DNA of 64,000 nt, taken from positions 1 through 64,000 of the forward strand of contig JAIVJV010000001.1 of assembly GCA_020199835.1 (NCBI GenBank), written 5' to 3'. The notes beneath the pieces were generated by a model. It made no database searches and was not told where the DNA came from. It was given only the letters and a program-made list of their open reading frames with translations. Position numbers and translations under genes: made by a program. Within the stretch, counting starts at the first letter, position 1; each line of letters begins with the position of its first letter. The stretch comes from Acidobacteriota bacterium (GTDB lineage Bacteria > Acidobacteriota > Blastocatellia > Pyrinomonadales > Pyrinomonadaceae). Shown here in pieces: positions 1 to 10,914 of the stretch.

Positions 1-107
1 CGAAAAAGCAGTAACAGAGCAACGCAGGCGCTGCGGCGTCGCGGTCGAAGTCTGTCCTACAGATCTCTTGACAGCGAACACCGCTTCATAGATGGGCTGA
101 AATTGGT

Positions 108-154
108 GAACGCCTTCGGCGTTTCAATCGGGAGAGCCGAACGCTGCGGCGTTC
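108..154. repeat. Two adjacent short hairpins upstream of kdsB
   Basis: Two near-identical inverted repeats sit side by side. At 108-124 GAACGCC pairs with GGCGTTT around a 3-base loop, with one G-T wobble. At 139-154 GAACGC pairs with GCGTTC. Both are followed by CAATC. They look like units of a REP-type intergenic repeat. The second is followed by a short T-run (ATTTTAA), so it could end a transcript entering from the left. Nothing else recognisable lies in bases 1-268. TTGACA occurs at 231-236, but no good -10 follows it. Confidence 0.5.
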
Positions 155-268
155 CAATCTCATTTTAAGACTGTCGGAGCAAACGCTAAAACGAAAGTCG
201 GGATGTGGCATTTGGAACACCGGAGTTACGTTGACAGTGTTTAGTGCCACAGGCTAATCTGTTGCCCC

Positions 269-1089
269 GTGAATCACACGGGCGACATTCCTCAAAACAA
301 CTCCCAACATAAGACAGTCGCCATCATTCCCGCGCGTTACGGTTCTACTCGTCTGCCCGGAAAAGCGTTGATCGAGATCGCGGGAAAGCCGATGGTCTGC
401 TGGGTTGCGGAACGCGCGCTCGCGGCGCGCAACGTCGATCGGGTGATCGTTGCGACCGACAGCGAACGGATCGTTGACGCGGTTCGCGCGCGCGGGATCG
501 AAGCGATGTTGACGAGCAGCGAACACGCGAGTGGCACGGATCGCGTCGCTGAAGTCGCGGCCGCGCTTCCCGACGCGGAAATCATTGTCAACGTGCAGGG
601 TGATGAGCCTATGATCTCGCCCCAGACGATCGAAAAAGCGGTGGAGGTGATGAGTGCGGAACTTCGCAAACCAAGCGGCGCGGGGATTGTCACGACGTGG
701 GAGCCGATCGAATCAGTCGCCGATTTGCTCGATCCGGATCTGGTGAAAGTCGTCGTTGACGCTGACGACAACGCGGTCTATTTCTCGCGTTCACCGATAC
801 CTTATCCGCGCGACGCAGTGAAGCGACACGGCTCGCCCGACATCGCCCTGGCAGAAGAGCCCGAGTTGTTGAAACTTTTTCGCAAGCACACCGGATTATA
901 TGTGTATCGACGCGAGGTGTTGCTCGAGTTCACGCGTTGGCCGCAAACGGAACTCGAACAGATCGAAGCCCTCGAACAATTGCGCGCACTCGCGCATGGC
1001 GTCAAGATAAAGGTGATCGAGGCGTGTAGTACGTCGATTGGAGTAGACACGTTGGTGGACCTGCAAAAAGTGGAAGCGGAGTTGAGCGC

Positions 1090-1093
<4 letters not shown>
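269..1093 (+). CDS. kdsB: 3-deoxy-manno-octulosonate cytidylyltransferase (CMP-Kdo synthetase)
   Basis: This enzyme activates Kdo with CTP to give CMP-Kdo, the donor for the inner core of lipopolysaccharide, in the cytoplasm. The protein has 274 residues. The nucleotide-binding signature PARYGSTRLPGK is at 21-32, VNVQGDEP at 107-114 and YFSRSPIPY at 171-179, all typical of KdsB. The start is GTG, which gives about 15 extra residues ahead of the conserved core, so the exact start is uncertain. Its stop overlaps the next start (ATGA at 1090-1093), which implies translational coupling. kdsA and kdsC follow in the same cluster. Confidence 0.96.
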
Positions 1094-3121
<2,028 letters not shown>

Positions 3122-4141
3122 TTGCAAAATAACGATCCACTCACAAATCAAACTCTCGACGAAAAATACTATCTCGAAGAACGTCTCGGCGAAGGCGGTA
3201 TGGGTACCGTCTATCGGGCGCGCCATCTATTGATGGACCGTCCGGTGGCGATCAAAGTGCTGCATCCGCGGTTTGTCGAAAACGAAGCGGCGCGTATGCG
3301 GTTTCAGCTCGAAGCGCGCGCAGCGGTGCGTTTGCATCACGTGAACGCTGTCTCGGTGACGGACTTCGGCCAGACTCCCGATGGTCTGGTTTACATCGTC
3401 ATGGAGTTGATCAGGGGTTACACGCTGCGCGAGATTCTCGGCAAAGAAGCCCCGCTCGAAACCGCGCGTGCGATTTCGATCATGCTGCAAGCATCGGCCG
3501 CGGTTGCCGCCGCGCACGAAGCAGGAATCATTCATCGCGATCTGAAGCCTTCGAACATTTTGGTGACGAAGAGTGCCGATGCGCCGGCGATGGTGAAAGT
3601 GCTCGACTTCGGAATCGCGAAACTAGCCGCCGACACGCTCGATGGTGAAGACGCAAGCGCGACGACGCTGCCGGGAACTCCGATCGGCACGCCGCGTTAC
3701 ATGTCTCCCGAACAACACGAAGGCCGCGAAATCACACCTGCAACGGACGTCTACAGTCTGGGAATAATTCTTTACGAGATGTTGACCGGCATGGCGCCGT
3801 TCACCGGAACTTCAGTGGTCGAGATCGCGATGAAACACGCGAACGATCCGCCACGTGCGCCGCGCGAGATCGTGGCGGCGATTCCTGAAGACGTTGAGCG
3901 CGTTGTGTTGCATGCGTTGGAGAAACAGCCCGAAGCGCGGCCGGCGAACGCCGCGGAAGTTCGCCAGGAACTACTCGAGACTGCGGAACGGCTTGGGCTG
4001 GAACATCAGGCGATCACGAGTGCGCCTAATATCAAAGCGCTGCGCGGTGCGGGGTTGGAATCGCCGTCGGGACGCCTGGTGGTGGACATCTCGAAGTTGA
4101 GAGAAACAAGGGCCACGGATAAGACGGATAAAAATGGATGA
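3122..4141 (+). CDS. Hanks-type serine/threonine protein kinase, soluble
   Basis: A eukaryotic-like kinase of 339 residues. The glycine loop GEGGMG is at 23-28, the catalytic Lys in VAIK at 42-45, HRDLKPSN at 138-145, DFG at 162-164, and GTPRYMSPEQ and DVYSLGIILYEML follow, so every catalytic element is present. No membrane segment is seen, so it should be cytosolic. The start is TTG immediately after the pyrG stop. The C-terminal residues ETRATDKTDKNG appear to be encoded by a common intergenic repeat-like string that has become coding. It sits inside the Kdo cluster, and its substrate is not evident. Confidence 0.93.
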   Translation: MQNNDPLTNQTLDEKYYLEERLGEGGMGTVYRARHLLMDRPVAIKVLHPRFVENEAARMRFQLEARAAVRLHHVNAVSVTDFGQTPDGLVYIVMELIRGYTLREILGKEAPLETARAISIMLQASAAVAAAHEAGIIHRDLKPSNILVTKSADAPAMVKVLDFGIAKLAADTLDGEDASATTLPGTPIGTPRYMSPEQHEGREITPATDVYSLGIILYEMLTGMAPFTGTSVVEIAMKHANDPPRAPREIVAAIPEDVERVVLHALEKQPEARPANAAEVRQELLETAERLGLEHQAITSAPNIKALRGAGLESPSGRLVVDISKLRETRATDKTDKNG

Positions 4142-4159
4142 CGTATACTCAGTGGTGTG

Positions 4160-4996
4160 ATGAGCAGCGTTAAAGCATTTAGTGTCGGGAAGGCTACGTT
4201 TGGCGACGGGCGGCTCACGGTTATTGCTGGGCCATGTGTCATCGAGACGCCCGAGCACACGATGATGATGGCGCGCGAGTGTCAGCAACGCGCGCAGGCG
4301 GCCGGTCTCGATTTTGTTTTCAAGTCGTCGTTTGATAAAGCGAACCGTTCTTCGATTCGCAGTTTTCGTGGACTCGGAATGGAACCGGGGTTGGAAACGC
4401 TGCAACGGATCAAGGAAGAGCTCGGCGTTCCGGTGTTGACGGACGTGCATGACGTTTCGCAGGTTGAGCCGGTGGCGCAGGTCGCGGACGTGCTGCAAAT
4501 CCCGGCTTTTCTTTGCCGGCAAACGGATCTGCTCGTGGCGGCTGCGAAGTCGGGCAGGGCAGTCAACGTTAAAAAGGGACAGTTTCTGGCGCCGCAGGAC
4601 GCGCGAAACATCGTCGATAAGGTTCGTGAAGTTGGTTGTGAAAAGCTGTTGTTGACGGAGCGCGGCGCGAGTTTTGGATACAACAATCTCGTCGTGGATA
4701 TGCGTTCGCTGCCGATTATGCGCGGCTTTGGCGTGCCGGTCGTCTTTGACGTGACGCATTCGCTGCAACTGCCCGGGGGGCTAGGACATGCAACCGGGGG
4801 TCAAGCGGAATACATCGAACCCCTCGCGCGCGCGGGTGTAGCTTGCGGAGTGGACGCCGTGTTCATGGAAGTTCACGATTGCCCGGAAAAAGCGCTGTCA
4901 GACGGCCCAAACGCCTTGCCGTTGGCTCGTCTCGAGGCGCTGCTGTTCATGATTCGCGACATCCACGAGCTGGTGCGAAACGCGACGCGAGATTAA
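4160..4996 (+). CDS. kdsA: 3-deoxy-8-phosphooctulonate synthase (Kdo-8-phosphate synthase)
   Basis: It condenses arabinose-5-phosphate with phosphoenolpyruvate to Kdo-8-phosphate, upstream of KdsC and KdsB in Kdo synthesis. It has 278 residues from ATG 4160; a GTG one codon earlier is also possible. IAGPCVIE at 23-30 and [12 protein letters not shown] at 54-65 are KdsA signatures. The C-terminal [10 protein letters not shown] and [20 protein letters not shown] are also characteristic. It follows the kinase gene after 18 bases. Confidence 0.97.
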   Translation: MSSVKAFSVGKATFGDGRLTVIAGPCVIETPEHTMMMARECQQRAQAAGLDFVFKSSFDKANRSSIRSFRGLGMEPGLETLQRIKEELGVPVLTDVHDVSQVEPVAQVADVLQIPAFLCRQTDLLVAAAKSGRAVNVKKGQFLAPQDARNIVDKVREVGCEKLLLTERGASFGYNNLVVDMRSLPIMRGFGVPVVFDVTHSLQLPGGLGHATGGQAEYIEPLARAGVACGVDAVFMEVHDCPEKALSDGPNALPLARLEALLFMIRDIHELVRNATRD

Positions 4997-5018
4997 TCCA
5001 CATAAGTTTCTCTTCATT

Positions 5019-7301
5019 ATGAAAACGTTTCTTTCGCTGATCTTTATGCTGTGCGTCTGCGCGCCCGCGGCTGCGCAAACTGCATCGGTCGTCTGGCAGG
5101 TTAACTCGTTTGACGTTGCCGCTAACGTGCAACAAGCGGAGCGCACGCTCAACGCCGTCGCTACGCTTAATGCGACGAACGTCGGCGGCAGTGCGGGCCG
5201 AACACTCACCGTGCGTTTGAACTCCAAAGCGAGCGTGAAGTCGGTGGCTGTGGCTGGAGCAGCAGCGACGTTTCGTCCAAGTACGGAGCCGCGCGGAGAC
5301 TTACAGAAGATCGAGATCTCCTTACCGGCTGCAGTTGCGCCCAATGGTTCGACGTCAGTGACGGTGACTTATGCGCTACCTGTTGAGAGCAACACCGGTC
5401 TCTCCGCGATCAGTCCGATCGGGACGCAGTTTCTGCCGCTCGCGTTTTGGTATCCCATGCCCAACACGCCTTACACCGTGCGGGGAGCAGACACCGCGCC
5501 GTTTCGTCTGTCGGTGAACTTGCCGAACGTGATCTCGTCCGGCGTTGAAAAGAATGCGTCCGGTGGATCGATCGCGTTCGAGCAGACGCTCCATAGCCAA
5601 CCGTTTTTTGTTCAGGGCGACTGGGACAAGGTTGAGGGCGCTGCGGACGGCAAAGGCGTCGTCGTGCTGATGGAAAAAGGCATGGGCGCGGAGGAGCGCA
5701 AGCGTGCGGAATCGTTGATCGCCTTCACGAGCGCTGCGCGTGCGTTCTATGCGGGAACGTTTGGACCGGCGCCCGATGTCCCCGTGCGTTTGGTGGCGGT
5801 GCGGCGTGGTGTTGGTTTCAGCGATGGCGGCACGGTATTGATTGATGCTGACACGTTGCGCTTGCCGAAGATCGATGGGGCGACTGCGCTTTCGGTGGCG
5901 GAGACTGTGGCGCGCTTGTGGATCAGTGGCCAGACGCCGGTACGTGGTGAGGGAAGTGGCGTCTTGCGCGATGGGCTCGTACGTTTTCTGGCGACGCAGT
6001 TTTTGGAGAAGCAGTTTGGGAAAGACGCGGTGCAGTCTGAGTTGTATCGCGAGCGCATCGCGTATGCGGCGGTGGCCCAACGCGATGGACCACTCGCGCG
6101 TGCGAGCCAGTTGGACAGTACTTATTTCGGATCGGTGCCGAACCGTGGCGCGATGTTCTGGCGGTTGGTGGATCGTAAGCTGGGCCACGCCGTGTTTGTA
6201 GAAGTCTTGAAGGGCGCGCTCCAGGCGGGGAAGACCGAGCAGGCGGGGTTGACGTTGGCTGGTTTCCGCCAGGCGCTGGTCGCGCGTGGTGGCGAAAGCT
6301 TGAAGAGCCTGGTGGACCAGCAGCTCGATCAGGTTATCGATACCGATCTGATGGTGGGTTTGCCGCAGCAGCGGCAAGCGGATTGGGTTTCGGCGTTGCG
6401 TAACCTCGGATCGATCGACGTCAACGTGACCGTCGCGGCGACGACCGATCGGGGTGAAGTCGTAACGGCGGAAGCGACAGTGCCGGCGAAAGGTTTTGGC
6501 GAAGCAGTGTTCAAGACGCCCGCGAAGATCGTGCGAGTGGAGGTCGATCCGGAGAAGTTTTATCCGCAGATGGATTACGGCAACGATATGATGCCGCGCG
6601 CCAAAGATTTGCCTGATGCTTTGAACGAAGCGACGTTGCAGTTGGGCGGGCAGGACTTCGTCAAAGCTGAAGCCACGGCGCGCGCAATGCTGAACTCGGC
6701 GCCACGTTTTCAGGAAGCGCGTATTTTGCTTGCGCGAGCGTTGCTCGGTCAGAACAAACTTGACGAGGCCGAGAAGCTGTTTCGTTCCGCGCTCGAGGAA
6801 GGGTTGCCGTTTACGTCGACGCTCGCGTGGGCCAACATCGGTCTGGGCGAGATTGCGATGAAACGAAATCAGGCGGCCGAAGCCGCGAAGCGTTTTAACG
6901 ACGCGGTGATTGCGAGTCGTGATTATCCGTCGTCGTTGGCAGCGCGGTTGGCCCGGATTCGCGCGGAAGCGGCGGCGAACAATGCGCCCGCTGTGGATCC
7001 GGCGGTGCAGGCGTTTGTGACGCAGCTTTCGCAGGCAGTAGTGAGTAACAAGAAAGCCGAGCTCGAGTCGAAGATTGTTTCCGGTGAGTTGGTGAAGTTC
7101 GTGAATGCCAGCATCGGCACGGAAGCGTGGGAAACGAAGGTGGTGCGCACCGAGCAACTGAACGCTGATTTGATTGCGGCTGACGTGCAGATTCGTTTGA
7201 ACAAGCTGGGTACAGTGGGATCGGGTACGGCGGTGCTGATGCTCGCGCGAACGCCGAGTGGTTTGAAGTTGTCGGGCATCGACTTGTTTGAGGTTCGTTA
7301 A
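5019..7301 (+). CDS. Exported TPR protein with a peptidase-like middle region, function unknown
   Basis: A 760-residue protein with a clear signal peptide (residues 1-19, ending AAAQ), so it is exported to the periplasm or beyond. An N-terminal beta-rich region is followed, at about 220-430, by a helical region whose layout resembles the catalytic domain of M1-like peptidases. I see no HExxH zinc motif, so catalysis is doubtful. TPR-like helical pairs occupy about 540-640. It lies between kdsA and kdsC, which suggests envelope biogenesis, but this is inference. Confidence 0.8.
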   Translation: MKTFLSLIFMLCVCAPAAAQTASVVWQVNSFDVAANVQQAERTLNAVATLNATNVGGSAGRTLTVRLNSKASVKSVAVAGAAATFRPSTEPRGDLQKIEISLPAAVAPNGSTSVTVTYALPVESNTGLSAISPIGTQFLPLAFWYPMPNTPYTVRGADTAPFRLSVNLPNVISSGVEKNASGGSIAFEQTLHSQPFFVQGDWDKVEGAADGKGVVVLMEKGMGAEERKRAESLIAFTSAARAFYAGTFGPAPDVPVRLVAVRRGVGFSDGGTVLIDADTLRLPKIDGATALSVAETVARLWISGQTPVRGEGSGVLRDGLVRFLATQFLEKQFGKDAVQSELYRERIAYAAVAQRDGPLARASQLDSTYFGSVPNRGAMFWRLVDRKLGHAVFVEVLKGALQAGKTEQAGLTLAGFRQALVARGGESLKSLVDQQLDQVIDTDLMVGLPQQRQADWVSALRNLGSIDVNVTVAATTDRGEVVTAEATVPAKGFGEAVFKTPAKIVRVEVDPEKFYPQMDYGNDMMPRAKDLPDALNEATLQLGGQDFVKAEATARAMLNSAPRFQEARILLARALLGQNKLDEAEKLFRSALEEGLPFTSTLAWANIGLGEIAMKRNQAAEAAKRFNDAVIASRDYPSSLAARLARIRAEAAANNAPAVDPAVQAFVTQLSQAVVSNKKAELESKIVSGELVKFVNASIGTEAWETKVVRTEQLNADLIAADVQIRLNKLGTVGSGTAVLMLARTPSGLKLSGIDLFEVR

Positions 7302-7304
7302 TCT

Positions 7305-7841
7305 GTGGCCACAAACGATTCCGAAGTGCAGTCACGTGCGGCGCGCATCAAGCTCTTTTTGATGGACTGCGACGGCGTGTTGACCAACGCGCGGATTTGG
7401 ATCCTTGAGAATAACGACGACCAGAAGATGTTTCACACCCGCGACGGACTCGGGCTTGAGCTACTTCATCGAGCGGGGCTGCAATCGGGAATCATCTCCG
7501 GCCGTGTGTCGTCTGCCGTAACAAGGCGCGCTGATCGTTTAGGGATGAGGTTTGTGCGTCAGGGTTGTGAAGACAAGGAGCAGGCGTTTGCCGAAATTGT
7601 AGCGGAAGCGGGAGTGACGAACGCGGAAGTCGCGTTCGCAGGCGATGATCTCAACGACATACCGTTGATGCTGCAATCAGGTCTCGCTATTGCGGTGGCG
7701 GACGCGGCGCGCGAAACACGCGAACACGCACACTACGTCACCACCGCACGTGGCGGCGACGGAGCGGTGCGAGAAGCAGTCGAGTTGATCCTCAAAGCGC
7801 AGGGACGTTGGGACGAAGTGCTGCGTCGTTACCTGCGCTGA
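7305..7841 (+). CDS. kdsC: 3-deoxy-manno-octulosonate-8-phosphate phosphatase
   Basis: A HAD-superfamily phosphatase that dephosphorylates Kdo-8-phosphate. It has 178 residues from a GTG start 3 bases after the preceding stop. The catalytic DCDGVLT is at 21-27 (Asp21 and Asp23) and the Mg-binding GDDLND at 113-118. The short cap-less architecture is that of the KdsC/YrbI family. With kdsA and kdsB this gives synthesis, dephosphorylation and activation of Kdo in one cluster; the arabinose-5-phosphate isomerase (kdsD) is not in the window. Confidence 0.95.
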   Translation: MATNDSEVQSRAARIKLFLMDCDGVLTNARIWILENNDDQKMFHTRDGLGLELLHRAGLQSGIISGRVSSAVTRRADRLGMRFVRQGCEDKEQAFAEIVAEAGVTNAEVAFAGDDLNDIPLMLQSGLAIAVADAARETREHAHYVTTARGGDGAVREAVELILKAQGRWDEVLRRYLR

Positions 7842-7865
7842 CGCCGTTCACTTGCGCTGGCGGTG

Positions 7866-7893
7866 TTCAACTCGCCGGACTTTGTGATATTAA
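7866..7893 (+). promoter_or_regulatory. Possible promoter of tRNA-Gly
   Basis: TTCAAC at 7866-7871 and TATTAA at 7888-7893 are separated by 16 bases and lie about 20 bases ahead of the tRNA. Both elements are imperfect matches to the housekeeping consensus. Confidence 0.35.
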
Positions 7894-7912
7894 TTTGTCC
7901 CCCATTACTTGA

Positions 7913-7987
7913 GCGGGTGTGGCGTAACGGTAGCGCATCGGCTTCCCAAGCCGAGGGTTGCGGGTTCGAATCCCGTCGCCCGCTCCA
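7913..7987 (+). tRNA. tRNA-Gly (anticodon CCC)
   Basis: A full cloverleaf can be drawn. Acceptor GCGGGTG pairs with CGCCCGC. The anticodon stem TCGGC/GCCGA encloses the loop TTCCCAA with anticodon CCC. The T-arm GCGGG-TTCGAAT-CCCGT is intact. The discriminator is T, and CCA is encoded at 7985-7987. Confidence 0.96.
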
Positions 7988-8053
7988 ATTCCTCTGGTAA
8001 ACTTCCACTTTTTGCAACGTAGCCGTGCGTCTCCACGTTGCGGCGAAGTTTGT

Positions 8054-8926
8054 ATGCAAAAGAGAACTATGAACAACACCGACCGCACTTCGCCACAACG
8101 CGAGTTACTGAACGACGAACGCAGGCAACTACTCGATCAACTCGACGAGTCGCTGGAGACACCACTAGTGGTGCTCGGCTTCATCTGGCTCGCGATGTTC
8201 GTGTACGAATTATTGTGGGGCGAAGGCGATCTCCTTAACGCGGCGAATACCGTCATCTGGATCGTTTTCATCGGCGACTTTGTGCTCAAATTTACGATCG
8301 CGCCGGATAAATCTGATTACCTTAAAGCAAACTGGCTAACGGTTATCGCACTCGCAGTCCCCGCGCTGCGCGTTTTCCGGATCTTTCGCGTGGTGCGCGT
8401 GCTCCGTGCGGCACGCGCCGCTCGTAGCTTGCGGCTCGTCCGCGTAGCCGGTTCTTTGAATCGCGGAATGCGTGCGCTCAAGAACGCTATGAGAAGGCGT
8501 GGCGCCGGTTACCTGATCGCGCTTACCGTCGTTGTCACGCTCATCGGAGCCGCCGGGATGTACGCCTTCGAGAACGAGCAGCCCAATTCGCCGCTACGCG
8601 ACTACGGGTCGGCGCTGTGGTGGACTGCGATGGTGATGACGACGATGGGCAGCGACTATTTTCCACGCACTGCGGAAGGACGTGTGCTCTGTGTGGCTTT
8701 AGCCGTCTTCGCTTTTGCTGTCTTCGGTTATGTAACGGCGATGCTCGCGACGTTCTTTATCGGGCGCGACGCTGCGAACGAGGAGGCTGAAGTTGCCGGA
8801 GCCGAACAGATCAATGTACTACGCGATGAGATCGCGGCGTTGCGCGCGGAGGTACGTGCATTAACATCGATGCTCAATGACAACGTAGGCCATGTGGGAT
8901 GGAAAAATTCTAACCTGACTGAATGA
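8054..8926 (+). CDS. Voltage-gated-like ion channel with atypical selectivity filter
   Basis: A six-helix tetrameric-channel-type subunit of about 290 residues. An S4-like helix carries regularly spaced arginines (VFRIFRVVRVLRAARAARS), and a pore helix and filter follow. The filter reads TTMGSDYFP where potassium channels have TVGYGD. A C-terminal coiled coil after the last helix (INVLRDEIAALRAEVRALTS) probably drives assembly. The start is uncertain: ATG 8054 or ATG 8069, neither with a good ribosome site. An open frame further upstream runs into the tRNA and is not coding. Ion selectivity cannot be told from the sequence. Confidence 0.85.
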   Translation: MQKRTMNNTDRTSPQRELLNDERRQLLDQLDESLETPLVVLGFIWLAMFVYELLWGEGDLLNAANTVIWIVFIGDFVLKFTIAPDKSDYLKANWLTVIALAVPALRVFRIFRVVRVLRAARAARSLRLVRVAGSLNRGMRALKNAMRRRGAGYLIALTVVVTLIGAAGMYAFENEQPNSPLRDYGSALWWTAMVMTTMGSDYFPRTAEGRVLCVALAVFAFAVFGYVTAMLATFFIGRDAANEEAEVAGAEQINVLRDEIAALRAEVRALTSMLNDNVGHVGWKNSNLTE

Positions 8927-8937
8927 GGATAAACACA

Positions 8938-10383
8938 GTGAGAAAAGTAGTCTGTTTGGCAATCGTAACCGTGACACTTCTTTGCGCTTATGATGCAAGA
9001 GCGCAGGTGAAAAAGATTGAAATGCACATCGGGGGCTATCTCTGCGGCAATTGAGTGTACAACATTCAGAAGGCCGTGAGCCGTCTCGATTACGCACCAA
9101 AACTGAAAGAGATTGAAGTAACGGACATTAAAAAGGGGTTAGGTGTGTTTACACCTAAACCGGACAAACCCGTGTCGTTCGCGGCCTTGAAGGAAACGTT
9201 GAAGAAGGCGGGTTATACGCTTGACGCAGCCCACCTAACGGTTGCGGGAGTGTTAGCAAAAGATGAGAAAGGATGGTCCATCGTTGTTCAACCTTCAGGA
9301 CAACACTTTGCGCTGCAAGGTCCTAACGTCGATCAAGTAGTAGCGGGTGCCAGTGCCGGCGCGAGTGTTGAGATCACAGGTGATTGGAAAACGATCGGAA
9401 CGGGCAAGAGCGCACATGAAGCGATCTCGCCGATGGTCAAGACTGCTGCGAGACAGCGTGGTTATCGTCAGGCGTCATTCGGTGTGTTCGCGACCGTGAG
9501 CTACTCCCAGCCGTCTGCTGAAGAAGCCGGAGATCCGCTGACAAATCATCATGCAAGACCGCTTGCTCCGATTCGAGTCACCTCACCGGGACTGACTGTT
9601 TACAAGGGAGGCGCTGTTACTCCGCGTCTTTATCTGATCAAGCAGCATCTGGGTGATTTGGAAGTGACTCGTCAGATGATGGACGTTAGCGTTTCCTACA
9701 CACCCTCGCCGCGACTTCAGTTGGAACTCGAAATCCCGTTTGCGCGCACTGCTTTCGACAACGACACTTCTTCCGGTTCCGGATTTGGTTTAGGGAACAT
9801 TACAGCCTGGGCCAAGTATCGCTTCTTCCGGACAGTCAAGACGTACGGAGACAGGCAAGCAGCGCTTCGCGTCGGACTTGAAATGCCCACGGGCAAAAAG
9901 TCTGCTCCCACCCAGGCACAACTCAATGTACCCGAGTTCGTGAGGCAGCAACTGACACCAATCAACGGCGGATTAGCTCCGCACGTTGATCTCGCGTTTT
10001 CTCAGGCGGGAGGTCGATTCATCTTCGGCGGGAATGCGGAGGTCATCGTTCGCGCTGAACGCGACGGCTTTCGCATGGGCCACGAGCAGCGTGTCAGTAC
10101 GGATCTCGAATACGTACTTCCCAGGGATGATCGCAAACCGGGTGGAGAGTTATTTCTGATCCTCGAAACAACGTTCATTCATCGCGGAACAGGTCGTGTC
10201 AACGGACAAGCAGTGGAGGGAAGTCGTTCTACAGAATTTTACCTGTCGCCGGGACTTCAATATGCATCAAAGCCTAGGTTCGTGATCGAAGGAAGTTATC
10301 AATTCCCCGTTGTCCGCAACACCGGCCCCATCGTGCTGCGGACCGACAGCAATATCCTGCTTGGCGTGAGGTACCTGTTCTAG
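8938..10383 (+). CDS. Candidate selenoprotein: exported HMA-domain protein fused to an outer-membrane beta-barrel, in-frame UGA at residue 39
   Basis: From GTG 8938 (GAGG ahead; ATG 8923 is an alternative) the frame encodes a signal peptide of about 23 residues ending DARAQ, then VKKIEMHIGGYLCGN. It meets TGA at 9052-9054 and continues in the same frame as VYNIQKAVSRLDY for 442 more codons. The text across the TGA reads as one heavy-metal-associated (HMA) domain, in which the TGA takes the place of the second Cys of the metal site (C36-x-x-U39). About residues 220-481 look like an outer-membrane beta-barrel ending in VRYLF. The whole frame is 481 residues with Sec. Alternatives are a nonsense mutation of TGC/TGT, a sequencing error, or a separately translated 442-residue protein from GTG 9055. 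The last is unlikely, because it would lack the signal peptide and half the HMA domain. It lies 11 bases after the channel gene and 1 base overlaps tlpA. Confidence 0.6.
9064..9090 (+). promoter_or_regulatory. Candidate bacterial SECIS hairpin after UGA 9052-9054
   Basis: The hairpin starts 10 bases after the UGA. AGA 9068-9070 pairs with TCT 9084-9086 and GGC 9072-9074 pairs with GCC 9080-9082. An A-G mismatch separates these two helices. The apical loop is CGTGA at 9075-9079. Three more pairs (9064-9066 with 9088-9090, one of them G-U) extend the stem past a C-C mismatch. The loop begins 20 bases after the UGA and has G as its second base. That agrees with the general bacterial SECIS rule of an apical loop about 16-37 bases downstream with G in the first two loop positions. 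The hairpin is short and could be chance. Confidence 0.4.
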
Positions 10384-10862
10384 TGCCAAAAATGAGGGGC
10401 GTCACGGTCACTTTGTTGCTCTTGCTAATCTCCGGATTCGCAACGGCGCAGACGACGCGAGCTCCGAACCTCGATCTGCGTGATATCAACGGCCGTGCAT
10501 TTCGGTTGTCTGATTACAGAGGTAAGGTTGTGCTGCTTAACTTCTGGGCCACATGGTGTCCACCGTGCCGCGCGGAGATTCCCGAACTTATCAAATGGCA
10601 AAGAACATACCGTCAAAGATTGCAGGTTATCGGTGTAACTTACCCACCACAAACGCTCACAGAAGTGCGCCGCTTCGTTTCAGAAGCAAAGGTGAATTAT
10701 CCGGTTGCGCTTGGAACGAAACAAATGACGTCGCGCTTTACCCAGAGCGAAGCACTACCGATCACGATTGTCATTGGTAAGGATGGACGAATTCGGGATA
10801 TTATCGAGGGCATCCTGTTACCGGAGGAGTTTGAGCAGAAGATCAGACCGCTGCTCAAATAA
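10383..10862 (+). CDS. TlpA/ResA-like periplasmic thiol-disulfide oxidoreductase
   Basis: A 159-residue protein with a signal peptide or membrane anchor at about 5-22 and a thioredoxin fold of the AhpC-TSA/Redoxin type. The redox motif WCPPC is at 58-62 within NFWATWCPPCRAEIPEL. The cis-Pro region LPITIVIGKDG lies near 122-132. It starts at a GTG that overlaps the stop of the HMA/beta-barrel gene by one base; ATG 10392 is an alternative. Proteins of this family reduce periplasmic disulfides, often in cytochrome maturation or for metal-binding CxxC sites. Here the neighbours are two HMA proteins, so keeping their metal-site thiols reduced is a reasonable guess. Confidence 0.9.
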   Translation: MPKMRGVTVTLLLLLISGFATAQTTRAPNLDLRDINGRAFRLSDYRGKVVLLNFWATWCPPCRAEIPELIKWQRTYRQRLQVIGVTYPPQTLTEVRRFVSEAKVNYPVALGTKQMTSRFTQSEALPITIVIGKDGRIRDIIEGILLPEEFEQKIRPLLK

Positions 10863-10914
10863 GTGTTATACCTCGCTGTTACTCAAAATCCGTTTTTCTT
10901 AGGAGAGCTTGAAA

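Noticed and set aside
5376-7157. Long antisense open frame of 593 codons opposite the exported TPR protein gene
   Set aside because: It is the mirror of a well-supported gene with signal peptide and operon context; the antisense product is Arg/His-rich and shows no domain. GC-rich third positions create such frames.
9055-10383. Independent gene starting at GTG 9055
   Set aside because: It would lack a signal peptide and the first strand and metal loop of the HMA domain, and there is no ribosome site before it. The upstream codons in the same frame supply exactly these parts, so one gene with an in-frame UGA is favoured.
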